Shown here one piece after another: positions 30,584-39,055 of a stretch of DNA of 64,000 nucleotides (the stretch's first letter is position 1; each line of letters starts with the position of its first letter). The DNA comes from Candidatus Tectimicrobiota bacterium. Its GTDB lineage: Bacteria; JACPUC01. Location of the stretch: contig JACPUC010000003.1 in the NCBI GenBank assembly GCA_016192455.1, forward strand, positions 248,001 to 312,000, given 5' to 3'. The notes under the pieces were generated by a model. It saw only the letters and a list, made by a program, of their open reading frames with translations, did no database searches and was not told the DNA's origin. The position numbers and the translations under genes are program-made.

Positions 30584-32488
30584 GTGCGGTTCGACGCGGC
30601 GTACGACGTGATCGTCGTGGGCGGCGGCCATGCCGGCTGCGAGGCGGCGCTGGCGGCGGCGCGCCTGGGCGGCCGCGCGCTGCTGCTGACGATGAGCCTC
30701 GAGACGATCGCCCTGATGCCCTGCAACCCCGCCATTGGGGGGCTGGCCAAGGGGCACCTGGTGCGCGAGATCGACGCCCTCGGCGGCGAGATGGGGCGCT
30801 GTATCGACGAGACCGGCATCCAGTTCCGCATGCTCAACACCGGCAAGGGGCCGGCGGTGCGGGCGCCGCGCGCCCAGGCGGACAAGCGGCGCTACCGGCT
30901 GGCGATGCGGCGGCGCCTCGAGGAGCAGCCGGGGCTCGACCTTGTGACCGGGCGCGCCGAGCAGGTCCTCTTCCAGGCCGGGCGCATCGCCGGGGTGGTG
31001 ACCGAGACCGGCGGGCGGCTGCGCTGCGCGGCGCTCGTGCTCGCCACCGGCACGTTCCTGAACGGCCTCTGCCACGTCGGCCTGACGAACTACGCCGCCG
31101 GGCGCGCCGGCGAGTGCGCCGCGCTGCGCCTCTCGGACGCCCTCCAGCAGCTCGGCTTTGAGATCGGCCGCCTGAAGACCGGCACGCCGCCGCGTCTGCA
31201 CGCGGCGAGCATCGACTTCGCGGCCTGCGCGGAGCAGCCAGGAGACGAGCCGCCGCTGCCCTTCTCCTACTCCACCACGAAGATCGAGCAGCCGCAGCTC
31301 TCCTGCTGGCTCACCCACACCAACCCCGCCACGCATGCCGTCATCCGCGCCAACCTCGGCGCCTCGCCGCTTTACGCCGGCGTCATCAAGGGGATCGGGC
31401 CGCGCTACTGCCCGTCGCTCGAGGACAAGGTGATGCGCTTTCCCGAACGCCGCCAGCACCAGGTCTTCCTCGAGCCCGAGGGCTACGAGACGCCGGAAAT
31501 CTACTGCAACGGCATCTCCACCAGCCTGCCCGCGGAGGTGCAGCGGCAGGTCGTGCACAGCATCGCCGGGCTGGAGCGGGCGAAAATGCTGCGCGCCGGC
31601 TACGCGGTGGAGTACGACTTCGTCATGCCGACGCAACTCCTGCCCTCGCTGATGACGAAGCGCGTGCCGGGGCTCTTCCACGCCGGGCAGATCAACGGCA
31701 CCTCGGGGTACGAGGAGGCCGCGGCCCAGGGGCTGATGGCGGGGATCAACGCGGCGCGCTACGCGAGCGGCAAGGAGCCGGTCGTGCTGCGCCGCGACCA
31801 GGCCTACATCGGCGTCCTCATCGATGATCTCGTCACCAAGGGCACCCGCGAGCCGTACCGCATGTTCACCTCCCGCGCCGAATACCGCCTCCTGCTGCGG
31901 CAGGACAACGCTGACCTGCGGCTGCGCGACATCGGCCACGAGGTGGGGCTGGTTGACGAGGCGACGCATCGGACCTTCCGCGCCAAACGGCGGCTGATCG
32001 AGGCGGAGATCACCCGCCTCGAGGCGACGGCCGTGCATCCGACAGCCGAGAACAACGCCATCCTGGCGCGCTTCGGCTCGGCCTCGCTGGGGACGGCGCG
32101 CTCGCTGGCAACCCTGCTGGCGCGCCCGGAGCTCGACTACTGGAAGGTGAACGAGCTGCTCGTGGCGGGTGACAAGCCGGCGCGGCGGCTGACGGCGGAG
32201 GTCGTGGAGCAGGTGGAGATCGCCCTCAAGTACAAGGGCTACATCGCCCGCCAGGAGGACGAGGTAGCCCGCTTCCTGAAGCTGGAGGAGCGGCCCCTGC
32301 CAGCCGACCTCGAGTACCCCGAGCTGACCATGCTTTCGAAGGAGGTGCGCGAGAAGCTTGCGGCGATTCGGCCCCAAACCATCGGGCAGGCCTCGCGCAT
32401 CGCCGGCGTGACGCCCGCGGCGATCTCCATCCTCGGTGTCCTCACGGCGCGGCGCGACGGCCCCGCCCGCCGCACCGGCGAGGCCTGA
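30584..32488 (+). CDS. mnmG: tRNA uridine-5-carboxymethylaminomethyl modification enzyme MnmG
   Basis: The FAD enzyme partners MnmE. The Rossmann motif DVIVVGGGHAGCEAALAAAR begins six residues from the start, followed by PCNPAIGGLAKGHLV and KTGTPPR. The C-terminal domain ends with IAGVTPAAISIL. I chose GTG 30584, which has GGGGGAG upstream and gives 634 residues, the family size; an earlier ATG would overlap mnmE and add unrelated sequence. The expected next gene, rsmG, is absent. Confidence 0.95.
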   Translation: MRFDAAYDVIVVGGGHAGCEAALAAARLGGRALLLTMSLETIALMPCNPAIGGLAKGHLVREIDALGGEMGRCIDETGIQFRMLNTGKGPAVRAPRAQADKRRYRLAMRRRLEEQPGLDLVTGRAEQVLFQAGRIAGVVTETGGRLRCAALVLATGTFLNGLCHVGLTNYAAGRAGECAALRLSDALQQLGFEIGRLKTGTPPRLHAASIDFAACAEQPGDEPPLPFSYSTTKIEQPQLSCWLTHTNPATHAVIRANLGASPLYAGVIKGIGPRYCPSLEDKVMRFPERRQHQVFLEPEGYETPEIYCNGISTSLPAEVQRQVVHSIAGLERAKMLRAGYAVEYDFVMPTQLLPSLMTKRVPGLFHAGQINGTSGYEEAAAQGLMAGINAARYASGKEPVVLRRDQAYIGVLIDDLVTKGTREPYRMFTSRAEYRLLLRQDNADLRLRDIGHEVGLVDEATHRTFRAKRRLIEAEITRLEATAVHPTAENNAILARFGSASLGTARSLATLLARPELDYWKVNELLVAGDKPARRLTAEVVEQVEIALKYKGYIARQEDEVARFLKLEERPLPADLEYPELTMLSKEVREKLAAIRPQTIGQASRIAGVTPAAISILGVLTARRDGPARRTGEA

Positions 32489-32584
32489 GGAGGGCCGCCG
32501 CCAGGCCGCCGCGGCGCTTTGCAATTGCGCCGCGCCGGCGTCTCTGCTATAGATAGCGAGGGCGGCCCAGGCGTCGCCGCCGGG

Positions 32585-32604
32585 AATGTTCCACGTGGAA
32601 CATT
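32585..32604. promoter_or_regulatory. parS centromere site
   Basis: AATGTTCCACGTGGAACATT is a perfect 20-bp palindrome. Its inner 16 bp differ from the parS consensus TGTTTCACGTGAAACA only by a symmetric pair of changes. ParB loads here and spreads as a CTP clamp. The site lies 111 bases before parA, within the origin region where parS is expected. Confidence 0.92.
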
Positions 32605-32714
32605 GACAGAGGGCGGAGCGCGTTACAGGCATCCCCGCCTGGCGCCGCGCCGCCGCCGCGGACGCACCGCCGCCGCATCCCGGCCCCCGCTGGACCAGCA
32701 CCACCCCAGGCGCC

Positions 32715-33491
32715 ATGGCAAGGACCATCAGCATCGCCAATCAAAAAGGGGGCGTCGGCAAGACGACCACCGCGGTCAACCTCGCCGCCGCGCTCGCCCT
32801 GGCAGGCCGCAAAACCCTCCTCGTTGACATGGACCCGCAAGGCAACGCCTCGACGGGCGTCGGGGTCCCTCAGGCGGCGGGGACGCACGGCACCTACCAG
32901 GTCATGAATGGGGCTCATGGCATCTCCGAAGCGGCCGCTCCGACCGTGGTCAAGGACCTCTGGCTGGTACCCACCAACATCGACCTCATCGGCGCCGAGA
33001 TCGAGCTCGTCTCCCGCGTCCACCGCGAGCACGTCATGGCCGAGGCGCTGCGCCATCTCGACAGCAGCTTCCGCTACGCCATCCTTGACTGCCCCCCCTC
33101 CCTCGGCCTCCTCACCGTGAACGCGCTCTGCGCCGCCGACTCGGTGCTCATCCCCATCCAGTGCGAGTACTATGCCCTGGAGGGCTTGAGCCAGCTTATC
33201 AAGTCCGTCAACCGCGTGCGCCACAGCCTCAATCCGCGCCTCGTCCTCGAAGGCATCCTGCCCACCATGTACGACCGCCGCACCGCCCTCTCGGAGCAGG
33301 TGTTGGGGGAGGTGCGCAAGCTCTTTCAGGAGCGCGTCTTCCGCACCGTCATCCCGCGCAACATCCGCCTCAGCGAGGCGCCCGGCTTCGGGCGCCCGAT
33401 CGCCCTCTACGACCCCAAGTGCGCCGGGACGCAGGCGTACACCGCTCTAGCCGAGGAGATCATCGAGCATGCAGAGAAAGGCGCTTGGTAA
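32715..33491 (+). CDS. parA: Chromosome partitioning ATPase ParA (Soj)
   Basis: The 258-residue P-loop ATPase has the deviant Walker A KGGVGKTT, LVDMDPQGNAST and ILDCPPSLG. There is no N-terminal HTH, as in chromosomal ParA. It drives segregation of ParB-parS complexes over the nucleoid and may influence DnaA. It overlaps parB by 23 bases. The parS site is just upstream. Confidence 0.96.
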   Translation: MARTISIANQKGGVGKTTTAVNLAAALALAGRKTLLVDMDPQGNASTGVGVPQAAGTHGTYQVMNGAHGISEAAAPTVVKDLWLVPTNIDLIGAEIELVSRVHREHVMAEALRHLDSSFRYAILDCPPSLGLLTVNALCAADSVLIPIQCEYYALEGLSQLIKSVNRVRHSLNPRLVLEGILPTMYDRRTALSEQVLGEVRKLFQERVFRTVIPRNIRLSEAPGFGRPIALYDPKCAGTQAYTALAEEIIEHAEKGAW

Positions 33492-34350
33492 GGGACTCGC
33501 CGCCCTCCTGCCGGAGATCGACCTGGGCCTCATGCCGGGGGGCGAGGCGGGCGCCGCGGTCGGCCCCTACCGCGACATTCCCCTGGCGCGCATCGGCGGC
33601 AACCCGTTGCAGCCGCGCACGCAGTACAGCGAGGAGAAGCTGGAGGAGCTCGCCGCCTCGATCAGGGCGCAAGGGATCGTGCAGCCCGTGCTGGTGCGGC
33701 CGGCGGCCGGCAGGGAGGGGTTCTACGAGCTGCTCGCCGGCGAGCGCCGCCTGCTTGCCGCCGAGCGCGCCGGCCTGACCGCCGTGCCCGCCATCGTCCG
33801 CCCGGCGGACGACCACGAGGCGCTGGAGCTGGCGCTGATCGAGAACCTGCAGCGCGAAGACCTCAACCCCATGGACGAGGCGCGCGCCTACCGCATCCTC
33901 ATGGAGCAGTTTCAGCTCACCCAGGAGGAGGTGGCGGAGCGCCTCAGCAAGGACCGCAGCAGCGTCACCAACATGCTGCGCCTGCTGCGCCTGCCGGACG
34001 AAGTGCGGGGCTACGTGGCGGACGGCCGACTCAGCCTCGGCCACGCCAAGGTCCTCCTTGGGCTGGAGGCGCCGGCGCGGCAGGTGGAGCTGGCGCGGCG
34101 GATCGTCAGCGGCGGCCTGTCGGTGCGCGACGCCGAGCGCCGCGCCAGGAAGCTGCTGCCGGGGAGGGAGCAGCGGCGCGAGCGCCAGGCGGACGAGATG
34201 GCGGTGTACCTGGAGCGTCTGGAGCGGCACCTGCAAGAGAAGTTCGGCACCAAGGTGCGGGTGCAGGGAAGCGGGCGGCGCGGCAAGCTGATCTTCGAGT
34301 ACTACTCCGCGGAGGACCTCGAGCGCCTCATCGGCATGCTGTCGGTCTAG
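33469..34350 (+). CDS. parB: Chromosome partitioning protein ParB (Spo0J)
   Basis: The 293-residue protein has an N-terminal ParA-stimulating tail (MQRKALGKGLAALLPEI) and the CTP-binding domain with NPLQPR and GERR (residues 91-94). The HTH (LTQEEVAERLSKDRSSVTNML) recognises parS, and a C-terminal dimerisation domain follows. It loads at the palindrome upstream of parA and slides as a clamp. It ends the operon before a strong terminator. Confidence 0.96.
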   Translation: MQRKALGKGLAALLPEIDLGLMPGGEAGAAVGPYRDIPLARIGGNPLQPRTQYSEEKLEELAASIRAQGIVQPVLVRPAAGREGFYELLAGERRLLAAERAGLTAVPAIVRPADDHEALELALIENLQREDLNPMDEARAYRILMEQFQLTQEEVAERLSKDRSSVTNMLRLLRLPDEVRGYVADGRLSLGHAKVLLGLEAPARQVELARRIVSGGLSVRDAERRARKLLPGREQRRERQADEMAVYLERLERHLQEKFGTKVRVQGSGRRGKLIFEYYSAEDLERLIGMLSV

Positions 34351-34464
34351 GCCGGGGCCACACCGGCGCAGAGGGCCGGCGCCGGCGGCCGCGCGGGGGA
34401 GAGGCGATTCCTTGCGGGGGGGGGCCGGGAAGAGATCGACCTTGGCTGAGGAGTCGCGAACTGT

Positions 34465-34497
34465 CCGGGGGATGCGCAAGCATCCCCCGGTTTCGTT
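34465..34497 (+). terminator. Rho-independent terminator of the parAB operon
   Basis: An 11-bp perfect stem, CCGGGGGATGC/GCATCCCCCGG, closed by the tetraloop GCAA, is followed by TTTCGTT. It lies 115 bases after parB, before the convergent oxidoreductase operon. Confidence 0.75.
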
Positions 34498-34598
34498 AAA
34501 GAGAAGGTTGACGGGCGGCATGCGCAAAGCACGGAGGCGGGCGGGCGATGCCGCCCTGCGCCCAGCGTGCTGGTTCTCAATTTGGAGCAGATGAGGTT

Positions 34599-34658
34599 GC
34601 GAGGGAGCCGCGCCCCCTCGCGCACCCCGACTGCGCGAGCTGCCGCGCAGCTCGCGGG
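34599..34658. repeat. Hairpin repeat pair (GCGAGGG and GCGAGCTGC families)
   Basis: GCGAGGG...CCCTCGC (34599-34622) is followed directly by CGCGCACCCCGACTGCGCGA and an inverted GCGAGCTGC/GCAGCTCGC. The second half recurs almost exactly, in reverse orientation, at 54378-54417, so it is a dispersed repeat. The remainder of the parB-porB gap shows nothing else. Confidence 0.6.
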
Positions 34659-34684
34659 AAGCGGCGGCGTGAGAGGACGCAACA

Positions 34685-35563
34685 CTACGGCGCCGCTTCC
34701 TCGCATCGCGTCATGAGACGGCGCCAACGCGCGTCGGTCTCTTCTTGCAGGAGTTGCGCGTCCGCCCCCTCGAAGCGCCGCTGAAGCAGCGTGTACTCCT
34801 GCACCGGGCGCGCGGGGGGATTCAGGGTGAGGCGGTAGCTTCCCTCCACCACCTCATAGAGGGGATGGAGGCGGCAGAGGACGGAGAGACGGGCCAGCTT
34901 GATGCCGAGCGGTCCCTCGTAGCCCCAGTTGATGCAGGGCGCCAGCAGGTGGAGGAAGGCAAAGCCGCGGGTGGAGGCGGCGCGGGCCACCTTCGCCTTC
35001 AGGTCCTCGGGGAAGGCCGCGGAGATGGTGGCGGCGTAAGGGATGCGGTGCGCCACGAGAATCTCCATGAGCTCCTTCTGCTGCTCCGGCTTGCCGCCGG
35101 GGGTGGAGCGCGTTCTGCTCTGGCGCGGCGTGCCGGTGGTGCTGTGGTGGCCGGTGTTCTGGTAGCCCTGGTTGTCGTTGCACAGGGCGATGATGTCGTA
35201 GTTCTGGTTCGCCACGAAGGAGAGCCCCTCGAGGCCGATATCGAAGAAGGCGCCGTCCCCGCCCCAGACGAGCACTTGGCGGTCCCCTCCCAGCATGCGG
35301 TCGGCGTAGGCGTAGCCGGCGGCCTGGCCGAAGACGCTGGCGTAGACGCAGTTGAGCGCCGGAATGGTGACGGTCGCGTGGCCCGGGCTGATGTAGATGG
35401 CGCCGCAGCCGGGCGGCACGAAGACGATGCTGTTCGGCCCCAGGACATCCAGGATCATCCGCATGGCGGTTACCGGGCCGCAGCCGGGGCAGGCGTAGTG
35501 GCTCCCCTGCAACCCGGTCTCCTGGAAGCGCGCCGCCGCGTCCGCAATCCCCTCAGGATACAT
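34685..35563 (-). CDS. 2-oxoacid:acceptor oxidoreductase, beta (TPP) subunit
   Basis: The 292-residue subunit binds thiamine diphosphate: HYACPGCGPV, PPGCGAIYIS and the TPP/Mg motif GGDGAFFDIG...CNDN. It decarboxylates a 2-oxoacid together with the alpha subunit and passes electrons to iron-sulfur centres. ATG 35563 (MYPEGIADAA) has GAGGG upstream and overlaps the alpha gene by 11 bases; the open frame continues upstream without homology. The substrate is uncertain: pyruvate, branched-chain or aryl 2-oxoacids are known in the family. Confidence 0.88.
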   Translation of the reverse strand: MYPEGIADAAARFQETGLQGSHYACPGCGPVTAMRMILDVLGPNSIVFVPPGCGAIYISPGHATVTIPALNCVYASVFGQAAGYAYADRMLGGDRQVLVWGGDGAFFDIGLEGLSFVANQNYDIIALCNDNQGYQNTGHHSTTGTPRQSRTRSTPGGKPEQQKELMEILVAHRIPYAATISAAFPEDLKAKVARAASTRGFAFLHLLAPCINWGYEGPLGIKLARLSVLCRLHPLYEVVEGSYRLTLNPPARPVQEYTLLQRRFEGADAQLLQEETDARWRRLMTRCEEAAP

Positions 35564-36713
35564 GCTCGTCCCTCTCGAACCAGAGGTCGCCGCCCTCGCC
35601 GGTGCTCGCCCTGGCTCGGCGAATGATGCGCCGCAGCATCGCCGCATCGACGTTCTCCCCACCCAGGCCGGCGATGACGCTGTAAAGGCGCGGACCCTTG
35701 CCGCCGCGCAGGTAGAGGCGCGACGCCAGCTCGGTGGCGAAGACGCCGCCGCAGCCTACAGAGATGTTTCGATCAAGAACGATGAGCCGTTGGGCGGAGG
35801 CGCTGTGCCGGATGATGTCGTCAATGGGGAACGGCCGCAGCGCCCGCAGCTTCAGGAGACCCACCTTGGCGAGATCGGCGCCGCCCTCCTCTTCGAGGGT
35901 GGCGCGGACCGTGCCGGCGATGATGCCCGTGGCCACAATGATCGTCTCGGCGCCGTCGGCGCGGTAGGCCTCGACGAGCTCGTAGCGCCGCCCCGACACC
36001 GCCGCAAACTCGTGGAACAGCTCCCCCAGGACCATGTGCGGCAGGGCCACGGTCTCCTCGTGCAGGTGCTGGTGGAAATCGAAGAAGGTGCGGGCGGGAG
36101 CCAGGCCGCCGAAGCCGTCCGTCCCGGCGTTGTGGGGCTGGTAGGTCTCGGGCGGCGCCGCCGGCAGGAAGCGGCGCAGGTCGCCCGGCTCGGGCAGCTC
36201 GACGATCTCCCGCGAGTGCGACAGGAAGAAGCCGTCCCCCACCACGAGCACCGGCATGAGCACCTCCTCGGCCAGCCGGTAGGCGATGAGGATGAAATCA
36301 ATGATCTCCTGCACGGATTCGCAGTAAAACTGCAGCCAGCCGACGTCGCGCAGGAGGAGGGAGTCGTTCTGGTGCGAGCCGAAGTTCCAGCAGGGCCCGC
36401 GCACGCCGCGGTTGAAGACGCCCATGACGATGGGCAGGCGGCTGCCGGCGACCTCCCACCACATCTCCGTCATGTAGGCCAGGCCGTGGCTTGCCGAGGC
36501 CGTGAAGACGCGCGCCCCGCGCCAGGCGGCCCCGGAGAGGAGGGCCATGACGTTGTACTCCGAGCTGGCGCGCAGGACGCGGATGTGGGGGTGCCGCAGC
36601 AGGACGTCGATCACTTCGCTCTGCGGCGTGATCGGGTAGACGGCGGCGATCTGCACGTTGGCCAGGGCCGCGGCCTCTCCCATCGCCTCGACGCCGCTCA
36701 GGAGCTTCTTCAT
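35553..36713 (-). CDS. 2-oxoacid:acceptor oxidoreductase, alpha subunit
   Basis: The 386-residue subunit begins MKKLLSGVEAMGEAAALANV and has AAVYPITPQSEVID and the EYNVMALLSGAAWRGARVFT segment, typical of PorA/VorB-type subunits that complete the TPP pocket. The C-terminal part carries LKLRALRPFP and VLDRNISVGCGG. It overlaps the flavoprotein gene upstream by four bases (ATGA), so the operon is tightly coupled. Confidence 0.88.
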   Translation of the reverse strand: MKKLLSGVEAMGEAAALANVQIAAVYPITPQSEVIDVLLRHPHIRVLRASSEYNVMALLSGAAWRGARVFTASASHGLAYMTEMWWEVAGSRLPIVMGVFNRGVRGPCWNFGSHQNDSLLLRDVGWLQFYCESVQEIIDFILIAYRLAEEVLMPVLVVGDGFFLSHSREIVELPEPGDLRRFLPAAPPETYQPHNAGTDGFGGLAPARTFFDFHQHLHEETVALPHMVLGELFHEFAAVSGRRYELVEAYRADGAETIIVATGIIAGTVRATLEEEGGADLAKVGLLKLRALRPFPIDDIIRHSASAQRLIVLDRNISVGCGGVFATELASRLYLRGGKGPRLYSVIAGLGGENVDAAMLRRIIRRARASTGEGGDLWFERDEHVS

Positions 36714-38419
36714 GGCGCGACCTCCGCCTCCTGGACCATCGACATCGCCGCCCGCGGACACTCCTCGACGCAGACGCCGCAGCCCTTGCAGCGCTCCTCG
36801 TCGATGGTGAAGTAGCCGCCGGGGAGCTGGAGCACCGCGGCGTCGGGGCAGAAGGTGAAGCAGTTGCCGCACACCGTGCAGGCGCCGCAGTTGAAGCAGC
36901 GGCGCCCCTCCTGCCGCGCCGCCTCCTCGGCGAGACTCAGGTTCACCTCCGAGAAACCCCGGCGCGCGGCGAGGGAGAGCTGAGGCCGCGGGCCGCGCGG
37001 TTGGCGGGGGAAGTAGTCGAGGTTGAGGGCGGCGAACTTGGTGACCGAGCGCGGCGCCGGCTGGCCGTCCGACGCCGGCGACAGCGCCTCGTAGCGCCGC
37101 AGGGAGAGCGCCGGCCCGGCGCCGATGGTGAGCCTTGGGAGGAGTTCCCGCGCATCGCGCCCGCGTAGGTGGCAATCAATGCCCAGCGCGGCCCGCTTTG
37201 CGGAGCCGATGGCCTGCACCACGCTGTAGGTGCCGGTGAGGTCGCCCCCGGCGAACAGGGAGGGGAGGCGGGTTTGGCCAAGTTCGTTGACCAGCAGCCG
37301 GCCGTTCTCGAACATCTCCGAGGGCAGGAACGGCGCCATGGCTTCCTGGCCGATGGCGTAGAGGCAGAGATCGGCGGTATGCGCGGCGGCGGCCTCGGTA
37401 AGGACGGGCCGTCCCTGCTCCAGGCGCTCGACGCCGCGGAACTCGGCGAGTAGGCCGGCCGCCCGGGGAGCAAAGCGGATGGGCGCCCAGGCGGGGTGCA
37501 GGCCGATGCCCTCGCGCTCCGCCTCGGAGATCTCCTCGGGATGCGCCGGCATCGTCTGGCGGTCTTCGAGGCAGTAGAGCTGCACGTCGGCGGCCCCGAG
37601 CCGAGCCGCCGTGCGCGCCGCATCAATGGCCACATCGCCGCCGCCGATGACGAGGACCGAGCCCTCGACGCGCCGCAGGGTCCCCTCGCGCACCCGGCGC
37701 AGAAAGTCGATCCCCGCCTTCGCCGGCACGTCTCCCACCCCCGGCACCGGGAGCTTCTTGGCGGCCGCCAGCCCCGCCGCCAGGAAGACGGCATCGTAGC
37801 CAACCAGGAGGTCCTGGAAGGCGACATCCTGCCCCACCCGGCAGCCGAGGCGATACTCCAGGCCCAGCGCCGCCAGCCGCTCGGTCTCGGCTTCAACGAT
37901 CCGCGCCGGCAGGCGGTACTCTGGAATGCCGTAGCGCAGCATCCCCCCGGGGGCCGTGTGGCGCTCGTACACCGTGACCCGGTAGCCCCAGCGCAGGAGG
38001 TGGTAAGCGGCCGTCAGCCCGGCCGGCCCGGCGCCGATGATGGCGACGCGCTCGCCGCGGCGCGCCGCGGCCGCCGCCGGCGTGCGCCGCCCGTGCTCGG
38101 CCGCGGCCCGCTCCAGGAGGTTGATGTGCACCGCGCCGTCGTAGGAGGCACGGTTGCAGGCCGCTTCGCAGGGATGGTAGCAGACGCGACCGGTGATGCT
38201 CGGGAAGGGGCTTTCGGCCAGGAACAACGCCAGGGCGGCGTCGAAGCGGCCCTCCCGCGCCAGATGCAGGGCCGCGGCGATGTCATGACCGGCGGGACAC
38301 GCCTCGCGGCAGGGGCTCGTCTTGGCTTCGAAATCGTACACCGGCCGGACGCTGCGCTGATCGCGAAAGCTCATGCGCAGCACGCCGACGGTGTGCACCC
38401 GCTCCGCCGCCCCTTTCAT
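36710..38419 (-). CDS. Fused FAD/NAD(P) flavoprotein and ferredoxin subunit
   Basis: The 569-residue protein has an N-terminal cysteine-rich Fe-S region (SPCREACPAG; GRVCYHPCEAACNR), as in GltD and dihydropyrimidine dehydrogenase. An FAD Rossmann motif (IIGAGPAGLTAAY) and an NAD(P) motif (VIGGGDVAIDAART) follow. A C-terminal ferredoxin domain has cysteines in CFNCGACTVCGNCFTFCPDA and CKGCGVCVEECP. In the operon it takes the place of the small delta ferredoxin and adds a route to NAD(P), as in phenylglyoxylate dehydrogenase. It overlaps both neighbours by four bases. Confidence 0.85.
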   Translation of the reverse strand: MKGAAERVHTVGVLRMSFRDQRSVRPVYDFEAKTSPCREACPAGHDIAAALHLAREGRFDAALALFLAESPFPSITGRVCYHPCEAACNRASYDGAVHINLLERAAAEHGRRTPAAAAARRGERVAIIGAGPAGLTAAYHLLRWGYRVTVYERHTAPGGMLRYGIPEYRLPARIVEAETERLAALGLEYRLGCRVGQDVAFQDLLVGYDAVFLAAGLAAAKKLPVPGVGDVPAKAGIDFLRRVREGTLRRVEGSVLVIGGGDVAIDAARTAARLGAADVQLYCLEDRQTMPAHPEEISEAEREGIGLHPAWAPIRFAPRAAGLLAEFRGVERLEQGRPVLTEAAAAHTADLCLYAIGQEAMAPFLPSEMFENGRLLVNELGQTRLPSLFAGGDLTGTYSVVQAIGSAKRAALGIDCHLRGRDARELLPRLTIGAGPALSLRRYEALSPASDGQPAPRSVTKFAALNLDYFPRQPRGPRPQLSLAARRGFSEVNLSLAEEAARQEGRRCFNCGACTVCGNCFTFCPDAAVLQLPGGYFTIDEERCKGCGVCVEECPRAAMSMVQEAEVAP

Positions 38420-38958
38420 AGCAGGGTCACTCCTTCAAACCCTTCGCGGGCGAGCAAGAGGTTCGTCTCGCTCTGGGGGCCAAAGCGTTCCTGGATGGCG
38501 TCCAGCAGAACCGGCAGGGCGCACAGCCCGCTCACCCGCACGAACGCGCCGGCCATCGCGGTGCTGAGGATGGGGACGTTGGCCTTCACCAGGTGGTGCT
38601 TCAGGGCGATGCCCTGGGCGTCGAGGCAGGCGAGGCGCGGCGCCAGGCCGCGAGAGGGCGCCCCCTGCCGCCCCGCGTTCAGGAGCAGCAATCCGTCGGG
38701 CGCCAGCATCTTCACCATGGCGGGTTGCAGCAGGTTTTGATGGAAGATGATGAGCGCATCGACGTTCCGCCGGGGAAGGCTGCGATCCCCCAGCCGGCCG
38801 ATTCTGATCGTGTAGGTCACGAGCTGCCCCATCATGGCGCCGCTGTAAAGCGGCGAACCCTGCACGGGGTGGCCGGCCCGGAAGAACGCCTCGAGAAGGA
38901 GATCGCCGGTCAGCTTGGCGCCCTGACCGCCTCGCCCATAGATGACCACCTGTCTCAT
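38416..38958 (-). CDS. 2-oxoacid:acceptor oxidoreductase, gamma subunit
   Basis: The 180-residue subunit shows VVIYGRGGQGAKLTGDLLLE and GSPLYSGAMMGQLVTYTIRI, the standard PorG/KorC gamma fold, thought to position CoA. It is the first gene of the four-gene operon (gamma, flavoprotein-ferredoxin, alpha, beta). Having the gamma subunit present implies a CoA-dependent oxidoreductase making an acyl-CoA. Confidence 0.88.
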   Translation of the reverse strand: MRQVVIYGRGGQGAKLTGDLLLEAFFRAGHPVQGSPLYSGAMMGQLVTYTIRIGRLGDRSLPRRNVDALIIFHQNLLQPAMVKMLAPDGLLLLNAGRQGAPSRGLAPRLACLDAQGIALKHHLVKANVPILSTAMAGAFVRVSGLCALPVLLDAIQERFGPQSETNLLLAREGFEGVTLL

Positions 38959-39055
38959 CGCGCGCTCCTTGCTGGCGCGTGCCGGCGGCTCGGTTGGGCC
39001 GCGGCGGCGCGGGCAGCTCGGCTCCCGCCGTGCCTCCCGCGCCGCGCTCCCCTGC

